Origin: Akebia trifoliata | Lineage: Eukaryota; Streptophyta; Magnoliopsida; Ranunculales; Lardizabalaceae | Direction: 5' to 3' | Assembly (NCBI GenBank): GCA_017979445.1 | Contig: CM030718.1 | Coordinates: forward strand, 21,757,021-21,821,020 | DNA length: 64,000 bases | Part shown: positions 23,601 through 34,136 of the stretch, piece after piece | Numbering within the stretch: position 1 is the stretch's first letter | Layout of the letters: each line of letters begins with the position of its first letter | Notes under the pieces: model-generated | What the model was told of the DNA's origin: nothing | Databases searched by the model: none | The model's input: only the letters and a program-made list of their open reading frames with translations | Made by a program: the position numbers and the translations under genes

Positions 23601-25307
23601 CACAAGTTTAATCATAAATCATGAGTAGCATTATGGATCCAGAGTTCGGAGCATGACACTTAATGTCCATTAAGCCAACATAGTCACATCTACAAATCCA
23701 TCTTCTTGTAAAGGACATTTCCCTTAGCTAACCCATGCCAATTCTCTGTTCTCTCTAGGCTTGCAAACTTCCTTCTAATTTATCAATTAACTTATGCCCT
23801 ATTCCCTCTTTCTAACAAGAAGTCTTGTCATGCTTGCTATAAGCTTACCCCAAATACTGCCAGCATTCCATATAAGCATGCATGGCAAACTAGAATAATA
23901 GATTTGATAAGTGCGATTCATACCCAACAGGATAACACTTACATTTTTTATTTTTATTTTGGAATTTTCCTAAAATTTCTCAATTACCAGATCCCTAAGA
24001 GAGTACTAAAAGATTCCCAATTCCCAACCATAGCCTTAAACAAAAGATGAGATGATAATTATTTTAAACCATATAATTCCTGACATCTGAAAAGCTATCA
24101 GTCCATATTCCAATATCAAAAACCAAACTGTTCCCTAAATAAGCCTTCAGACCCTAGCTTGCTTTGAAGCACCTAATAACACAGTTAAAATCCTGATTTT
24201 AATCTCAGGAAAAAATGTGTGAATGTCATTGGAGGTGGGAAAATCTCTCTTTCGGGTAGAGAAAACTTTGATGAGGTCAGAGCCCTATAACAGGATCATA
24301 GTACTAATGATAATAAACAGAAATCAAAACGTAAAGCATAGTGATGTTAATACATTCCATACAAATTAAAGCTTGCCTAATGAAGTTTTATATGTCATGT
24401 GTATCCAAAAAAGTGTTGCTTGTATGGCTTAGACCCATAGTTCAGTTGGTTTGACACATTGCAAAACAACTTTGAGATCGTGGGTTCAAGTCCAGCTTAC
24501 CCATAAAATAAAATTAAAAAAGGCGATGCTTGTAATGAAAATGATGTGAATGGGTAATCAAAATTAGGCCTATTCAACAGATGTTCCTGGTAAAGAAGGC
24601 ATGCACATTTGAACTTACACAACAATCCATATAGCTCCGACGAAAGGAACAGCACCCCATAGCAACCCACATATGAGAGCTACCACTTGTCTTATCCAAT
24701 GCAAAACATCTCCCAATTGATCCTGCAATCATTAACATTCAAATGTAATGACCGACCCTGATTCATAAATTGATGAATAGATTGCTAAAAATGAATAAGA
24801 TGAGAGAATGATTTGATTGCAGATCTAACCCCTAGATCGATTCGAGATGGTCAATTTTTTTTCATTATTATCAAATTCTAAACAAAAATAACTCAAATTT
24901 AAATTAAATTACTAATTGTAATCCTAATCTCAAAAACTAATATTTCTACTAATATTAGAAGGTTCTCTCTATCACAACAAATTTACTGTATTTAACAGTA
25001 AATAGCTGGGGAAAATAACATTTTTGACTCGAATTTCACGACTTCAACCCTAAAATCCACCAGTAACTTCTATTGAGATCATCATTATCAGATCAAATTG
25101 AAAAACCTAAATTGAAAGCCAAAGAGAGATATAGAACAAAAGAAACACAAATCGACCAGAGACATTAGAGAGAAATGTAATTAAGAAAGTCCATACCTTG
25201 TCCCAAGAAGCCTCGGGATCTAACAATTTAGCGAATTTAAAAGGAGAAATGTGATCATTCTGCTGCTGTTGCTGAAGATTGAATTTAACTGATTTTCTTT
25301 CTTTCAT
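18388..25307 (-). CDS. Rab5-interacting family protein (RAB5IF/C20orf24-like), 4 exons, 127 aa
   Basis: Exons on the minus strand: 25307-25197, 24722-24619, 18886-18757 and 18426-18388, with GT-AG borders and phases 0, 2 and 0. They total 384 bases, giving 127 residues plus TGA. The protein begins MKERKSVKFNLQQQQQ, continues SPFKFAKLLDPEASWDKDQL and W..Q.VAL.CGLLWG, then two hydrophobic spans (about residues 50-85), a short acidic loop (KIDEEEFGGHG) and a last hydrophobic segment ending LAWILVYSLAHF. Order and length fit the PF07019 family, small ER membrane proteins; plant members are known mainly by homology. The animal relative belongs to an ER multipass-protein insertion complex and has been linked to respirasome assembly; neither role is shown for this plant copy. 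Intron 2 is 5.7 kb and packed with transposons, yet the exons are clean. Its neighbour is the rhomboid gene in the same orientation. Confidence 0.92.
18498..18663. mobile_element. Foldback element in intron 3 of the Rab5-interacting gene
   Basis: Two arms of about 65 bases pair: GCTGAAGTGACCTCAGGCTG...GGAACCATA and TATGGTTCC...CAGCTTAAGGTCACTCCAGC. The loop contains CATCGAGATACAAGTGAGAA. It almost fills the small intron (18756-18427), so the transcript could form a stable hairpin. No clear duplication. Confidence 0.7.
19450..19658. mobile_element. Tourist-like (PIF/Harbinger) MITE in intron 2
   Basis: Inverted ends GAGCCCGTTTAGAT and GCAAACGGGCTC are flanked by TAA on both sides (19447-19449 and 19659-19661), the 3-bp duplication typical of PIF/Harbinger MITEs. 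The 209-bp body is rich in AAAGTA and TTTTTAAAAAGTA and largely palindromic. Confidence 0.75.
20556..20636 (+). repeat. (TA)n(GA)n compound microsatellite
   Basis: About 19 TA units run straight into about 21 GA units inside intron 2 of the Rab5-interacting gene. It creates a fortuitous minus-strand frame of S-L and Y-I repeats that is not a gene. Likely polymorphic. Confidence 0.95.
21865..22701. mobile_element. hAT-type non-autonomous element of a second family
   Basis: Left end CATAGTATTAAATTTC and right end, reverse-complemented, CAAGGTATTAAATTTC. Flanks TTTGTGAC (21857-21864) and CTTGTGAC (22702-22709) match at 7 of 8. Subterminal repeats of GAAATATTTC and ATTTCC recur at both ends. 837 bp, no transposase. 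It sits in intron 2 of the Rab5-interacting gene and its termini differ from the TAGGGG group. Confidence 0.85.
24427..24526 (+). mobile_element. tRNA-derived SINE, best-preserved copy
   Basis: Box A is TAGTTCAGTTGG (24438-24449) and box B is GGTTCAAGTCC (24483-24493), good matches to the RNA polymerase III internal promoter. The tRNA-like part runs into CTTACCCATAAAATAAAATT and an A-rich tail. Flanks TGCTTGTATG (24417-24426) and TGCTTGTAATG (24527-24537) are a near-perfect target duplication. Relatives lie at 11731 and, split, at 62035-62545. It is not a tRNA gene: no acceptor stem can form. It lies in intron 2 of the Rab5-interacting gene. Confidence 0.8.
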
Positions 25308-25550
25308 TTCTGGAGCCCTAGAAATACCTCGCGAGAAGTCTCCCTCAACTTTAATAAAAAAATTTATATTTATGAAATTGTTGAACCGAACCAGCTCAAT
25401 CGTTCTTCCTTTTCTCCATTAAAAACAAAAATGGTGAAGAACCAACATTTGGGGTTTTCAGGAGTTGCAGAGAGATCAGAAATACAAAATAATATGAAGT
25501 GATTTCGCAGTAAGATTATCTGGTTCGGATTGTTAGATTCTGATTCTGAG

Positions 25551-26084
25551 TAGGGGTATCAATTGAGCCAGTCGGCCCGCTAATCCGGCTCGACTAGGCC
25601 CGGTCCGGCCCGGCCGATAAAACAAAGGATAGAACCTTCGTATTGAACCCGAAAAGGTAGGGCCGGACTTAATAATTTTTAACCCGTTCAATCCGGGTTG
25701 GGCTAGGACCTTATAATGCCCAACCCGACCTGACCCGCCACTTAATCTTACAGAAATATTTATAATATTTTTAATTAAAAAAATATTTTTCAAACAAAAT
25801 TAAAATATGTTATCTAATTACAATTTAACTCTTATACATAACCTTTATAAGTTAATACGACATTAATTTCAACTTGGATTGGATATAGATTGCAAATATG
25901 TATAAAATAAATTATTTCAAAAACATAATTTTTTCATTAAAAATATTGAATTTTAGTCATTCTATTGGACCGAGTCAATTTAGGTCCAATACTAGTATAG
26001 GGCCAGTCTAAGTAGAACCCGCCTCTTTAGGATCAGGTTAGGGCTCAACCAAGCCCAATCCGAACCTGCCCATTGACACGTCTA
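25551..26084. mobile_element. hAT-type MITE just upstream of the Rab5-interacting gene
   Basis: Ends TAGGGGTATCAATTGAG and, reverse-complemented, TAGACGTGTCAATGGGC. A perfect 8-bp duplication ATTCTGAG lies at 25543-25550 and 26085-26092. Subterminal GGCCCGGTCC- and AACCCGACC-type repeats are plentiful, giving a local GC rise. 534 bp; the 86-codon minus frame inside is fortuitous. Only about 240 bases separate it from the start codon, so it may touch the promoter. Confidence 0.9.
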
Positions 26085-26222
26085 ATTCTGAGTTTGGATT
26101 TTGGACAAAAGCTGATTTTTAGAATATGTTTTATAGACTAGTATGCCTTGCCCGTGGGTTGTACCATAGGCTTAGGACTAATTTTACCTATGGTCAAATC
26201 TAAATGTTTGTACAATATTTAT

Positions 26223-26576
26223 GGGATTAGGATCCGTGTACTGTATATCTATTCAGATATCTACAACGTGTTTTGTCCTATGTGACTTAAAAGTTTCAGA
26301 TTGAACTGATTTTTGGTGAGGATGATCTCTACATCATAGAGATCATCCTCACCAGAAATCGGGCTCAATCCAAAACTTTTAACCTTGTCAAAAGTGGTTT
26401 ACAAAAAAATGGACGGTCCACAATTCTTCAACTCATAAATACGGGATTAGAAGTTTTAGAATTAGCTGATTTTTGGTGAGGATGATCTCCTCATCATAGA
26501 GATCATCCTCACCAAAACTTTTAGCCTACATAGGACAAAACACGTTGTAGATATATGTGTACAAGGATCGTGACCC
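26223..26576. mobile_element. Long-hairpin MITE, copy 2 of two
   Basis: Ends GGGATTAGGATCCGTGTAC and, reverse-complemented, GGGTCACGATCCTTGTAC. An 8-bp duplication ATATTTAT lies at 26215-26222 and 26577-26584. Each half contains TTGGTGAGGATGATCTC paired with GAGATCATCCTCACCA, so there are hairpins within the big hairpin. It shares ACAACGTGTTTTGTC and the inner hairpins with the copy at 16968. Confidence 0.85.
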
Positions 26577-26630
26577 ATATTTATGATGATATTCTAAGTA
26601 GTAGAAGGATATTTCTTGAGGATAAATATT

Positions 26631-27660
26631 AAGAAAAATTATTTAATAGTCCCTAATACTAACTCTTCTTTCAATTTAATCCTTGACTTTTGCGGGTTAT
26701 CAAAATAGTCCATTTCATAAATCCCTCTTTCCAAAACAATCTCTGAACCCCATTATGGACATTTCTTATGATTGAAATGTCAAAATTGCCATATCCATTC
26801 AAACTCACCTTTTTGTAAACAAAATTGAATTTTCGAAATCTAGATCAAGTTTTGGAGACTCCATTCTGATGAAGAGGACTTGAGAAGGAAGGAAGGAAGG
26901 TACTCAATCAAGCGGGTCAACAAAACCTTCTTTGGAGGGCTTGGTCTTTAAGGTGAAGTACTCCGCATTTCTCTATTTAACAATGGAACGGTTGTTTGGC
27001 CTCGTTCTTTAAGAAACAAAAGAACCGGATGAACCAATGGGAAATCAGAAATCAAAGGTAAGAGAGTTCAGGTTCATAGAATTAATCAGTTTTTATCATA
27101 TGAATCCAAAAAATTTGTGTCTTTATTTTGAACCATATAACTTTGATTGACTTTATTTCACCATTGTTTGAGATAAATCGTATTGAGAATGACCTCTTAA
27201 CCAATTACCAAAAATCTTGCCTCTTGTTAGACGAGATTCTCATTCTCTTTTCCAAGCCCGATTATTGATTTTCAAGGGGCTTTTTCAATTGGTTTACTTC
27301 ATTTTTGGATGAAAATTGATCAAATATGGTTCTTTCGATTTGAAATCATCTACACAAGTTGCTATGTCAAGTTTAAAGTCGATCTTTTCATGTATTTTAG
27401 GTGGAAAAACTTGAAAAAAATGAAATCAGACAGATTTTACAATGCCAAGGTTGACAATTTTTATTTTTGAGTTCACTATTTTTATAGTCAAGGTCACCAA
27501 ATTTTTAAATTATTGTCAACCTAACCAATTTTTTTTTATTGTCAAGGTCGACAATTGTTTTTCAAAATTATTGGTGAGGTCAACAATAATTTTAGAAAAA
27601 AATGTTGACCTCAACAACAAAAATATTGAAATAAAAAATAAAAATTGTTGATCTTGACAC
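26631..27660 (+). mobile_element. Foldback family member 1 (one arm plus centre)
   Basis: It starts AAGAAAAATTATTTAATAGTC and continues through CCCTTGACTTTTGC-like, GATTGAAATGTCAAAATTG, TTTTGGAGACTCCATT and ATCTACACAAGTTGCTATGTC, all found inverted and direct in the members at 30800 and 32949. The centre (27440-27660) is built from short repeats such as GTCAAGGTCGACAAT and GAGGTCAACAATAA. The right arm is missing. Confidence 0.6.
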
Positions 27661-27884
27661 TGTAAAACCCACTATGTCATAATAGGCAAGAAGCGATGTG
27701 GCTTTTGCGAAAAAAACGACAGCTTTGAGCCATTGTTTTAAGCGACAGATTCCAACAGTCGCTAATAAACAAAAAATTGTTTTTCCTCAAACTCGACTTG
27801 ACTCAGACTCTTTTTCATTCGGCTCGACTTGTATTATTATTATTGCCTCAGACTCGACTCATACATTCGATTTTATTCAATCGA

Positions 27885-28085
27885 CTCTCTTAGTCTCTCT
27901 CTTTGACTCACATTGGTTTTTTTTCGATCGAATCTCTTTCTCTTTAACTTACCGGTTTTGTTCGATCAAATCTCTCTCTTTCATTCATTGGTTTTCGTTC
28001 GATTTACTCTCTCCCTCTTTCACTCATACTGGTTTTTGTTCGATCGATTCTTTCTCTTTCACTCACACTAGATTTCGTTTGATTT
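27885..28085 (+). repeat. Minisatellite with TTCGATCGA and TCTCTTTCACTCA motifs
   Basis: Units of roughly 42-47 bases with the pattern TTCGATCGAATCTCTTTCTC, then TTT.ACTCA..GGTTTT, are repeated four to five times with drift. They make the S/F/H-rich tail of a fortuitous frame. Confidence 0.65.
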
Positions 28086-28639
28086 GATTGAATTTTGAAC
28101 ATTAAGTCTTCGCTCGATCTCTTACTCACAGAATCTCGGATTTTGAAGAAAGATAACTAGGATTTCCAGACGCAATCAGATTTTAAAATCATTGATCTAG
28201 AAGTTAATCTAAAATTAATATTTGAAGAAGAAGGAGGTACGGATTCGCCCATGTCAAATTATTTCTTATGTTTAAAGGCATTAAAGGTTTTTAATTGATA
28301 TTATGTTAGAAAATACCCTTATTTGAATCGCCTCTTCCTGATTTCCAATTGTAATAATTCATATCATGTTCATAGAATCGACTAAGATCTACCAACAAAT
28401 CCCTAGCCACGATTGAGTTTTTTAACACTATTGTGACTAAACAATTAGAAGTTTATATGAAAACTAATATTTGGAAGAATTGAGTAATTCTAATGTGTTC
28501 ATTTCTGGGGGAATGTTTTGGAAAACTTGTAAAATGAGACTAGCTAGGGACGTATCCAATTTAAGCAGTAGGTAGATGATTTACTCTAGTTGAAATTATT
28601 TGTTTAATCTAGTATGTCCACATTGCCAAATTATTTGTT

Positions 28640-28820
28640 GAAATTGGAAAATTTACTCTTGTTAAGATTGTTGTTTCACATCTAATCAAGTGAGAGATAT
28701 TGCTAAATTACTTATAAAAGAAATTGGAAAATCTACTCTTGTTAAGCTTGTTGTTTCTCATTTAATCAAGTGAGAAATATCGCTAAATTATTTGTAAAAA
28801 TGGGAAATCTACTATTTAAT
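28640..28820 (+). repeat. 80-bp direct tandem repeat, 2.3 copies
   Basis: AAATTGGAAAATTTACTCTT at 28641 recurs 80 bases on as AAATTGGAAAATCTACTCTT, followed in both by GTTAAG.TTGTTGTTTC.CA and AATCAAGTGAGA.ATAT.GC. A third, partial copy begins near 28800. Confidence 0.8.
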
Positions 28821-30799
28821 GAATTAGTGTTTGGTGGAATCGAGATACAAAGTAAAGTTTCCAATTCCATTTTGGATCAATTGGAGTGCACTAAGGTGTT
28901 TATTTACTCTAATTTCTGATCACTTTATTAAAATAAACATAGACGGTTTGTTATCTATAGTGGCATACCTTTGGCTTCATTGGTAGAGACAGCAATGGGT
29001 GTTTCTTATTTTCATATTAGGTGAAGTTAATACTAGTGGTATCAATTACACATGGGGCTCTATACTAGTGGTATCATTCACGAGCCTATGGACTATAGGC
29101 TATCTTACTACAATAGAGATATTGTACTAAATCATGTTAGCTATATCATGTACACTTTTTGTAACATTATTTTAGGGGATAATGCTGCTAGGAAAGTCAA
29201 TGTCATGATACTTCATCCAGTTGTTAGAGCATCAAACGAAAGTTTAAGCACACAGGCTCAACTCTTACAGCAACAAGCCAAGAGGAATCATATGTATGAA
29301 TTGGTTATATAAATACTCTACCTTTCAGAAGTAAATCCAAGTAATGAAGACTATCTTAAAATAAAAATCATTTCATTTGCTAATGGAGACTTAGCAATGT
29401 TGGGAGAGATTTTGACAGTAATGACCATTTAAGTTAATATGACCCTTTTTATGGTTGGATTGTCTAGCCTGATGTTCATATGAATCCTACAACATAAATA
29501 GATGGTAAGAAAAGAAAATATAGACTACCCAACATACAGAGAATGGAATTGCTTAATAACTACTTATAAAAGAAAAAAAAAATGGCTTAATAACTCGAAA
29601 GCAAGTAGTTGCCACATTAACTTCAGAAAGGGGTCGGTTGTCAGCCAAAACTGTAGCTATAATGAACAAATTATAAAGCTCAATCAGGGCATATGATTTG
29701 ATGAGAGGTTTTTCCGTGTAAGATACAATTTGATCAGATAACTTACGGTTTGGATAAAGATTGATACTATGTCTTATTGAAATAGTTCTAAGTATATCTT
29801 AGTCCTTAGTTTTGAGAGGATTCACTATACACTTAAAAATCTTAAATTTTGAAACATTGTTTGAGCAAATTTGTGCATCCATTTTGGTTCATCTTACATA
29901 CAAGTAATGTGGCAATAGATTGTACAATGCGCTTTCTAACCACATTGTATCTTGAAGTCGAATTTTCCTGCAAACTTGCATTATAGGAGCAAAAATATCA
30001 TCTTAAATATATCAATTCTTGTTGTCAAATCAATTGATACTAACAACTTTCTGTAGCAATGAAAGTTTCTGTCGATTGTTGGCTTTTTAACTAAACTCCA
30101 TAGTGAACTGGAGTCTAATTTGGAGGTAAGCTTTGCATGTAACGACAAATATCATCTTCCACAATGACATTCTTCATAATTAAAATTTCTCCTAGGATTT
30201 CAGAATACACCTCGAGAGTATGAAGATAAATATATTTTTTTTCTATGCTACTCATAGAAAACTATAATACAATAGAATCATCACTAAGAATCCTTCTGAC
30301 CATGTCATCCATCAGAAGAGAAAGTTATAAAAACCAATGCTCCCATAACCAACAATGAGAGATGACCATGAATACAACAAAACCTTAATATTTATCACGA
30401 TGGCCTATATGTTGTCCTCACTTTCAATGACTCAGCAATTCCTTTCCTCTAAGAACTCCTAGCATAACTGACGCCAACTCTAACAAATCTTCTCTGTTTT
30501 GAGGGGGTACCAATGTATGAACAGAGTTTTCTTACAAGTTCATGTCAATTTGACAATGATTTTGCCAAGCCAGCAAGAGTCTTCTCGATTCCCCTATCCT
30601 ATTGATAAAAAAGGGAAGGTTTGCATTATTGAAAATGTTCAATACCAACAAGCACGTAAATGGGTACTCTACTAATCACTTGAAAATGCTGAGTAAGAAA
30701 GGTATGTAAAATTTGATTTTCTTATACACTTGAACATCGTGTTAAAGATTATATAACACATTCACGTTAGTTTTGTGTATAGGAAGTATGTAACTTATA

Positions 30800-32888
30800 T
30801 TTAGAAACACATTCTAGACATTTCTCGTGATTGAAATGTTGAAATTGCCCTAACTATTCAAACTAGCCATTTTTGTCCAAAAAATTTGATTTTCGGCATC
30901 CCAGTTGAGTTTTGGAGACTCCATTTCAATGAAAAGGATTTGAGGAGGAATAAGAAGTCATTTTCAAAGGATTTTTTTATCAAGCATTTTGAAGATGTAT
31001 GTAAAAAATTAGGGTTTTTTCAATTGTTTTGCTTCCTTTTTGGATGAAATCGATCAAGGATGGCTCTTTTGGTATGTAATTATCTACACAAGTCATTATG
31101 TTAAGTTCTAAGTTGATCTTTCCATGTATTTTAGTTGGCAAAGCTAAAAAAAATGAAATTGAATGGGGTGTTATAATGTGAGGTCACCAATTTTTTAATT
31201 ATCGTTGACATAACTAATAAGTTTTTTTAAAAATTGTCAACCTCGACAATAAAAAAATTGGTGAGGTAGACAATAATTAAAAAAGAAATTGATGACCTCG
31301 ACATTGTAAAACCCACCCGATTTTTTTTTTTTCGAGTTTTTCCTAAAATACATGGAAAGATCGATTTAAAACTTGACATAACGACTTGTGTAGATGATTT
31401 CAAACCAAAAGAGCCATCCTTGATAGATTTTCTTCATGCAAAAATGAAGCAAACAATTGAAAAACCTTAGTTTTTTTACATACATATTCAAAAAGCTTGA
31501 AAATGATTTTTTCTTCTTTCTCAAATCATTTTCATCGGAATGGAGTCTCCAAAACCCGACCAAGATGTTGAAATCAAACTTTCTTGGATGAAAATGGCAA
31601 GCTTGAATGGTTAGGGCAATTTCGACATTTCAATTGAGAGAAATGTGTGAAAATATGATTTTATTGAGAATTATTGGATGATAATTACATGAATCCTGAT
31701 AGGTTATTATAGAGATTAATTACATCAACCAAGATGGTAAGCCTAATCTAAAATCCTAATTAACATAAATTATTACTAATATTTAAATTTAAATATATTG
31801 CTTATCAATCATTCCTAAGATAGAAAATACTAATTGATATATTCTAAATATATCCAATCTTCATCACAACCTTCCATTTGTGATGAGATACATTAACAAT
31901 GATCAAGTGTATCTCATGCACCTTAATACAATCCATCCAATGCTCTAATACCCTCCCGTAATTGCATGACCTTTGAAAAAGGAATATGCAATTGATTTAT
32001 TTGGATAATTGCTCTTGATCTCTTCAAGTTATATGTTATTCGATAGTCTATAAAATCCATTTGTGTTTTTTGGTGGTCACTGTCTATCTATAAAGTCCAT
32101 CACTGTCGCATCCTGCTCTTTATTTTTTAAGTTTGTCGAAGCTAGTGACTTATGAGACTAGGTTTGTCATATCTCTCCCAAGAGCATACAACGCAGGATT
32201 TTACTATTTAAATGAAATTACTCTCGTTGGAAAGATTTTAGATAAAAAAAAAAGAGATTGTGAGACATGAATATGTGAACTTGGGAGATTTGTAGTGATA
32301 TGTAAGGAGGTGTGACTTTTTTTAAGAAAACTAGAAAAATTGTAAAGGAAAAAAAAGAAAAGATTTAGGTCTAACGATGGCGATGATGCCATCACTGAAG
32401 AATGACTCACCAGGATCGATGTGCTCAATGGAGTATGAGCTTTAATACCATGAAGAAATATGATTTTATTGAAAATTCTTATATGATAATTACGTGAAAC
32501 TTGATAAGACATTTATAGGGATTAATTACATCAACCAAGATGGTAAGCCTAATCTAAAATCCTAATTAACATAGATCATTACTAATATTTAAATTTAAAT
32601 ATATTACTAACCCATAATTCCTAAGATAGATAATACGAATTGATATATTCTAAATATATCAATCTTCATCACAACCTTCAATTTGGGATGAGATACACTG
32701 ACAATGATCCAGTGTATCTCATGCACCTTAATACAATCCATCTAATGTTCTAATAAAATGTCTTGAGTGGGGTTCGGGGACTTTTGAAAAGAGAGATTTA
32801 CTAAATGGACTATTTTGATAACTCGCAAAAGTGAAGGACTAAACTGAAAGAAAAGTTAGTGCCAGAGTCTATTAAGTAATTTTCCTTA
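30800..32888. mobile_element. Foldback family member 2, interrupted by a TRIM
   Basis: Two arms of about 400 bases (30820-31230 and 31240-31640) are inverted: for example GTTTTGGAGACTCCATTTC against GGAATGGAGTCTCCAAAAC, and AAAGATCGA against TCGATC contexts around a centre of ATTGGTGAGGTAGACAATAA. The right end resumes after the TRIM at 32756 and ends in AAGTAATTTTCCTT near 32888, matching the termini of member 3. The left terminus is decayed. Confidence 0.65.
31650..32755 (-). mobile_element. TRIM / small non-coding LTR element nested in the foldback
   Basis: Near-identical direct repeats of about 300 bases lie at 31650-31957 and 32458-32755 (both contain AATATGATTTTATTGA, GATTAATTACATCAACCAAG and GATGAGATACA). 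On the minus strand, TGGTATTAAAGC directly follows the repeat at 32458, as a primer-binding site should, and ACGGGAGGG precedes the repeat that starts near 31957, as a polypurine tract should. So it reads right to left. The 500-base centre has no gag or pol; the 102-codon frame is low complexity. AAATG(T) is duplicated at the borders (about 31643 and 32756). Confidence 0.8.
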
Positions 32889-32948
32889 AAATAGACCGAA
32901 GTATTTTCTCAGATCAATTATAAGGCTAATTTAATCTTTTAAAATAAA

Positions 32949-33689
32949 GGGAAAATTACTTAAACCCTGATAGAAGGATTTATTTCTAAATAGTCCCTAA
33001 GTTTTCACGATAGCTTGATGGCACATTTGGTAAACTTTTTATTTCTTAATGGCCCCTCATTGTTGGCGAACTCACTATTTTTTATTTACTGTCTAGTTCA
33101 CCACTTTTTATTTATTGCCGAACTTGACGCTTTTTTATTTAGTGTCGAGTTCACAATTTTTACTGTTGAACTCACCACTATTTACTATCAAGTTCACCAC
33201 TTTTTATTTATAGTTGAATTAGACATTGGTACAATCCACCCTTTTTCAAATTTCGTTTTCGACTAAAATACATGGAAAGATTGACTAAAAACTTGAGATA
33301 ATGACTTGTTTAAATGATTTCAACCCAGAAGAATCATTCTTGATTGATTTTCATCAAACAACTAATAAAAAATGTGAAAAACCCTAGTTTTTTTCATACA
33401 TCTTCAAAATGTTTGAAAAACCCTTGAAAATGGCTTCTTCTTCCTTCTTAAATTCTTTCTAATGGAATAGAGTCTCCGAAACTCGATATAGATACTAAAA
33501 ATCCAATTTTTTGGATGAAAACAATGAGTTTGACTGGATAGGGCATTCAATCATGAGATATGTGGGAAACGAGGTCCAGGGACTCTCAAGAAAAGAAAAA
33601 TCTACTAAATAGACTGTTAAAAGACTACCCAATACTTAAGGACTATTTAGAAAATGTCCCTTTGCCAAGGTCCTTTAAGTAATTTTTCC
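32949..33689. mobile_element. Foldback family member 3 (complete)
   Basis: Ends GGGAAAATTACTTAAA and, reverse-complemented, GGAAAAATTACTTAA. Flanks TAAAATAAA (32940-32948) and TGAAATAAA (33690-33698) agree at 8 of 9, which favours a Mutator-type 9-bp duplication. The centre (33060-33230) is an array of about 28-base units with GAGTTCACCACTTTTTATTTA. 741 bp, no coding sequence. Confidence 0.75.
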
Positions 33690-33707
33690 TGAAATAAATA
33701 ATATTTT

Positions 33708-33984
33708 GAGATATTTACAAAAAAGTGATCAATTTTTGACGAATTTACGATTCCAACTCATTGTTCATTTTAATTACCAAAACGTGAACGATAATAAATT
33801 TAGAGGTTTTTAAAGTGACTATTTCGAAGGTTTAAAGTGACAATTTCACTTTAAACCTGTGAAATAATCATTTCGTTCTGAATTTTTTTAATGAAAATGT
33901 GTTTGTTCACGTTTTGGTAATTAAAATGAATAGTGAGTCGAAATTGTAAAAATCATTTTCAGCTAACGAAATAGTAATTTACCC
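33708..33984. mobile_element. Mutator-like MITE
   Basis: A perfect 9-bp duplication TAATATTTT lies at 33699-33707 and 33985-33993. Ends GAGATATTTAC and GGGTAAATTAC (reverse complement) begin arms that pair over about 80 bases, including CATTTTAATTACCAAAACG. A second, inner palindrome around GGTTTAAAGTGACAATTTCA forms the tip. 277 bp. Confidence 0.85.
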
Positions 33985-34136
33985 TAATATTTTAGTGACC
34001 AACATGTAGGTTATAACTATTCTTTAATAATTATACTCAATCATTGCAAGATGAAAGGCTTCTTATGAAAATAAATTCTTTTGTTGGGAGAATTTGTACA
34101 AAGTTGGCAAACAAAGTCTTAGAGATTGTTTTTATT

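Larger units (their letters stand above)
27661..30799. other. Intergenic block with local repeats; no recognised gene
   Basis: Includes the minisatellite at 27885-28085, the 80-bp tandem repeat at 28640-28820 and an 86-codon open frame at 29052-29312 (plus) starting MGLYTSGIIHEPM that I cannot place in any family. The 129-codon frame at 27698-28087 is mostly repeat. From 29500 to 30780 nothing is recognised. Confidence 0.45.

Noticed and set aside
24427..24526. A functional tRNA gene
   Set aside because: Box A and B match, but no acceptor stem or proper anticodon arm can form; it has an A-rich tail and target duplication, so it is a SINE.
25533..25793. 86-codon minus-strand ORF with a G/P/R-rich end
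   Set aside because: It falls within the GC-rich subterminal repeats of a hAT MITE with a perfect target duplication.
27698..28087. 129-codon ORF as a protein gene
   Set aside because: Two thirds of it is a minisatellite of S/F/H-rich repeats, and there is no family resemblance or splice context.
29052..29312. 86-codon ORF as a small gene
   Set aside because: No recognised domain, no supporting context and no upstream signals; kept only as a note in the interval description.
32204..32512. 102-codon minus-strand ORF as a secreted or membrane protein
   Set aside because: It runs through the TRIM internal region and LTR edge; the composition is low complexity and it overlaps the primer-binding site.
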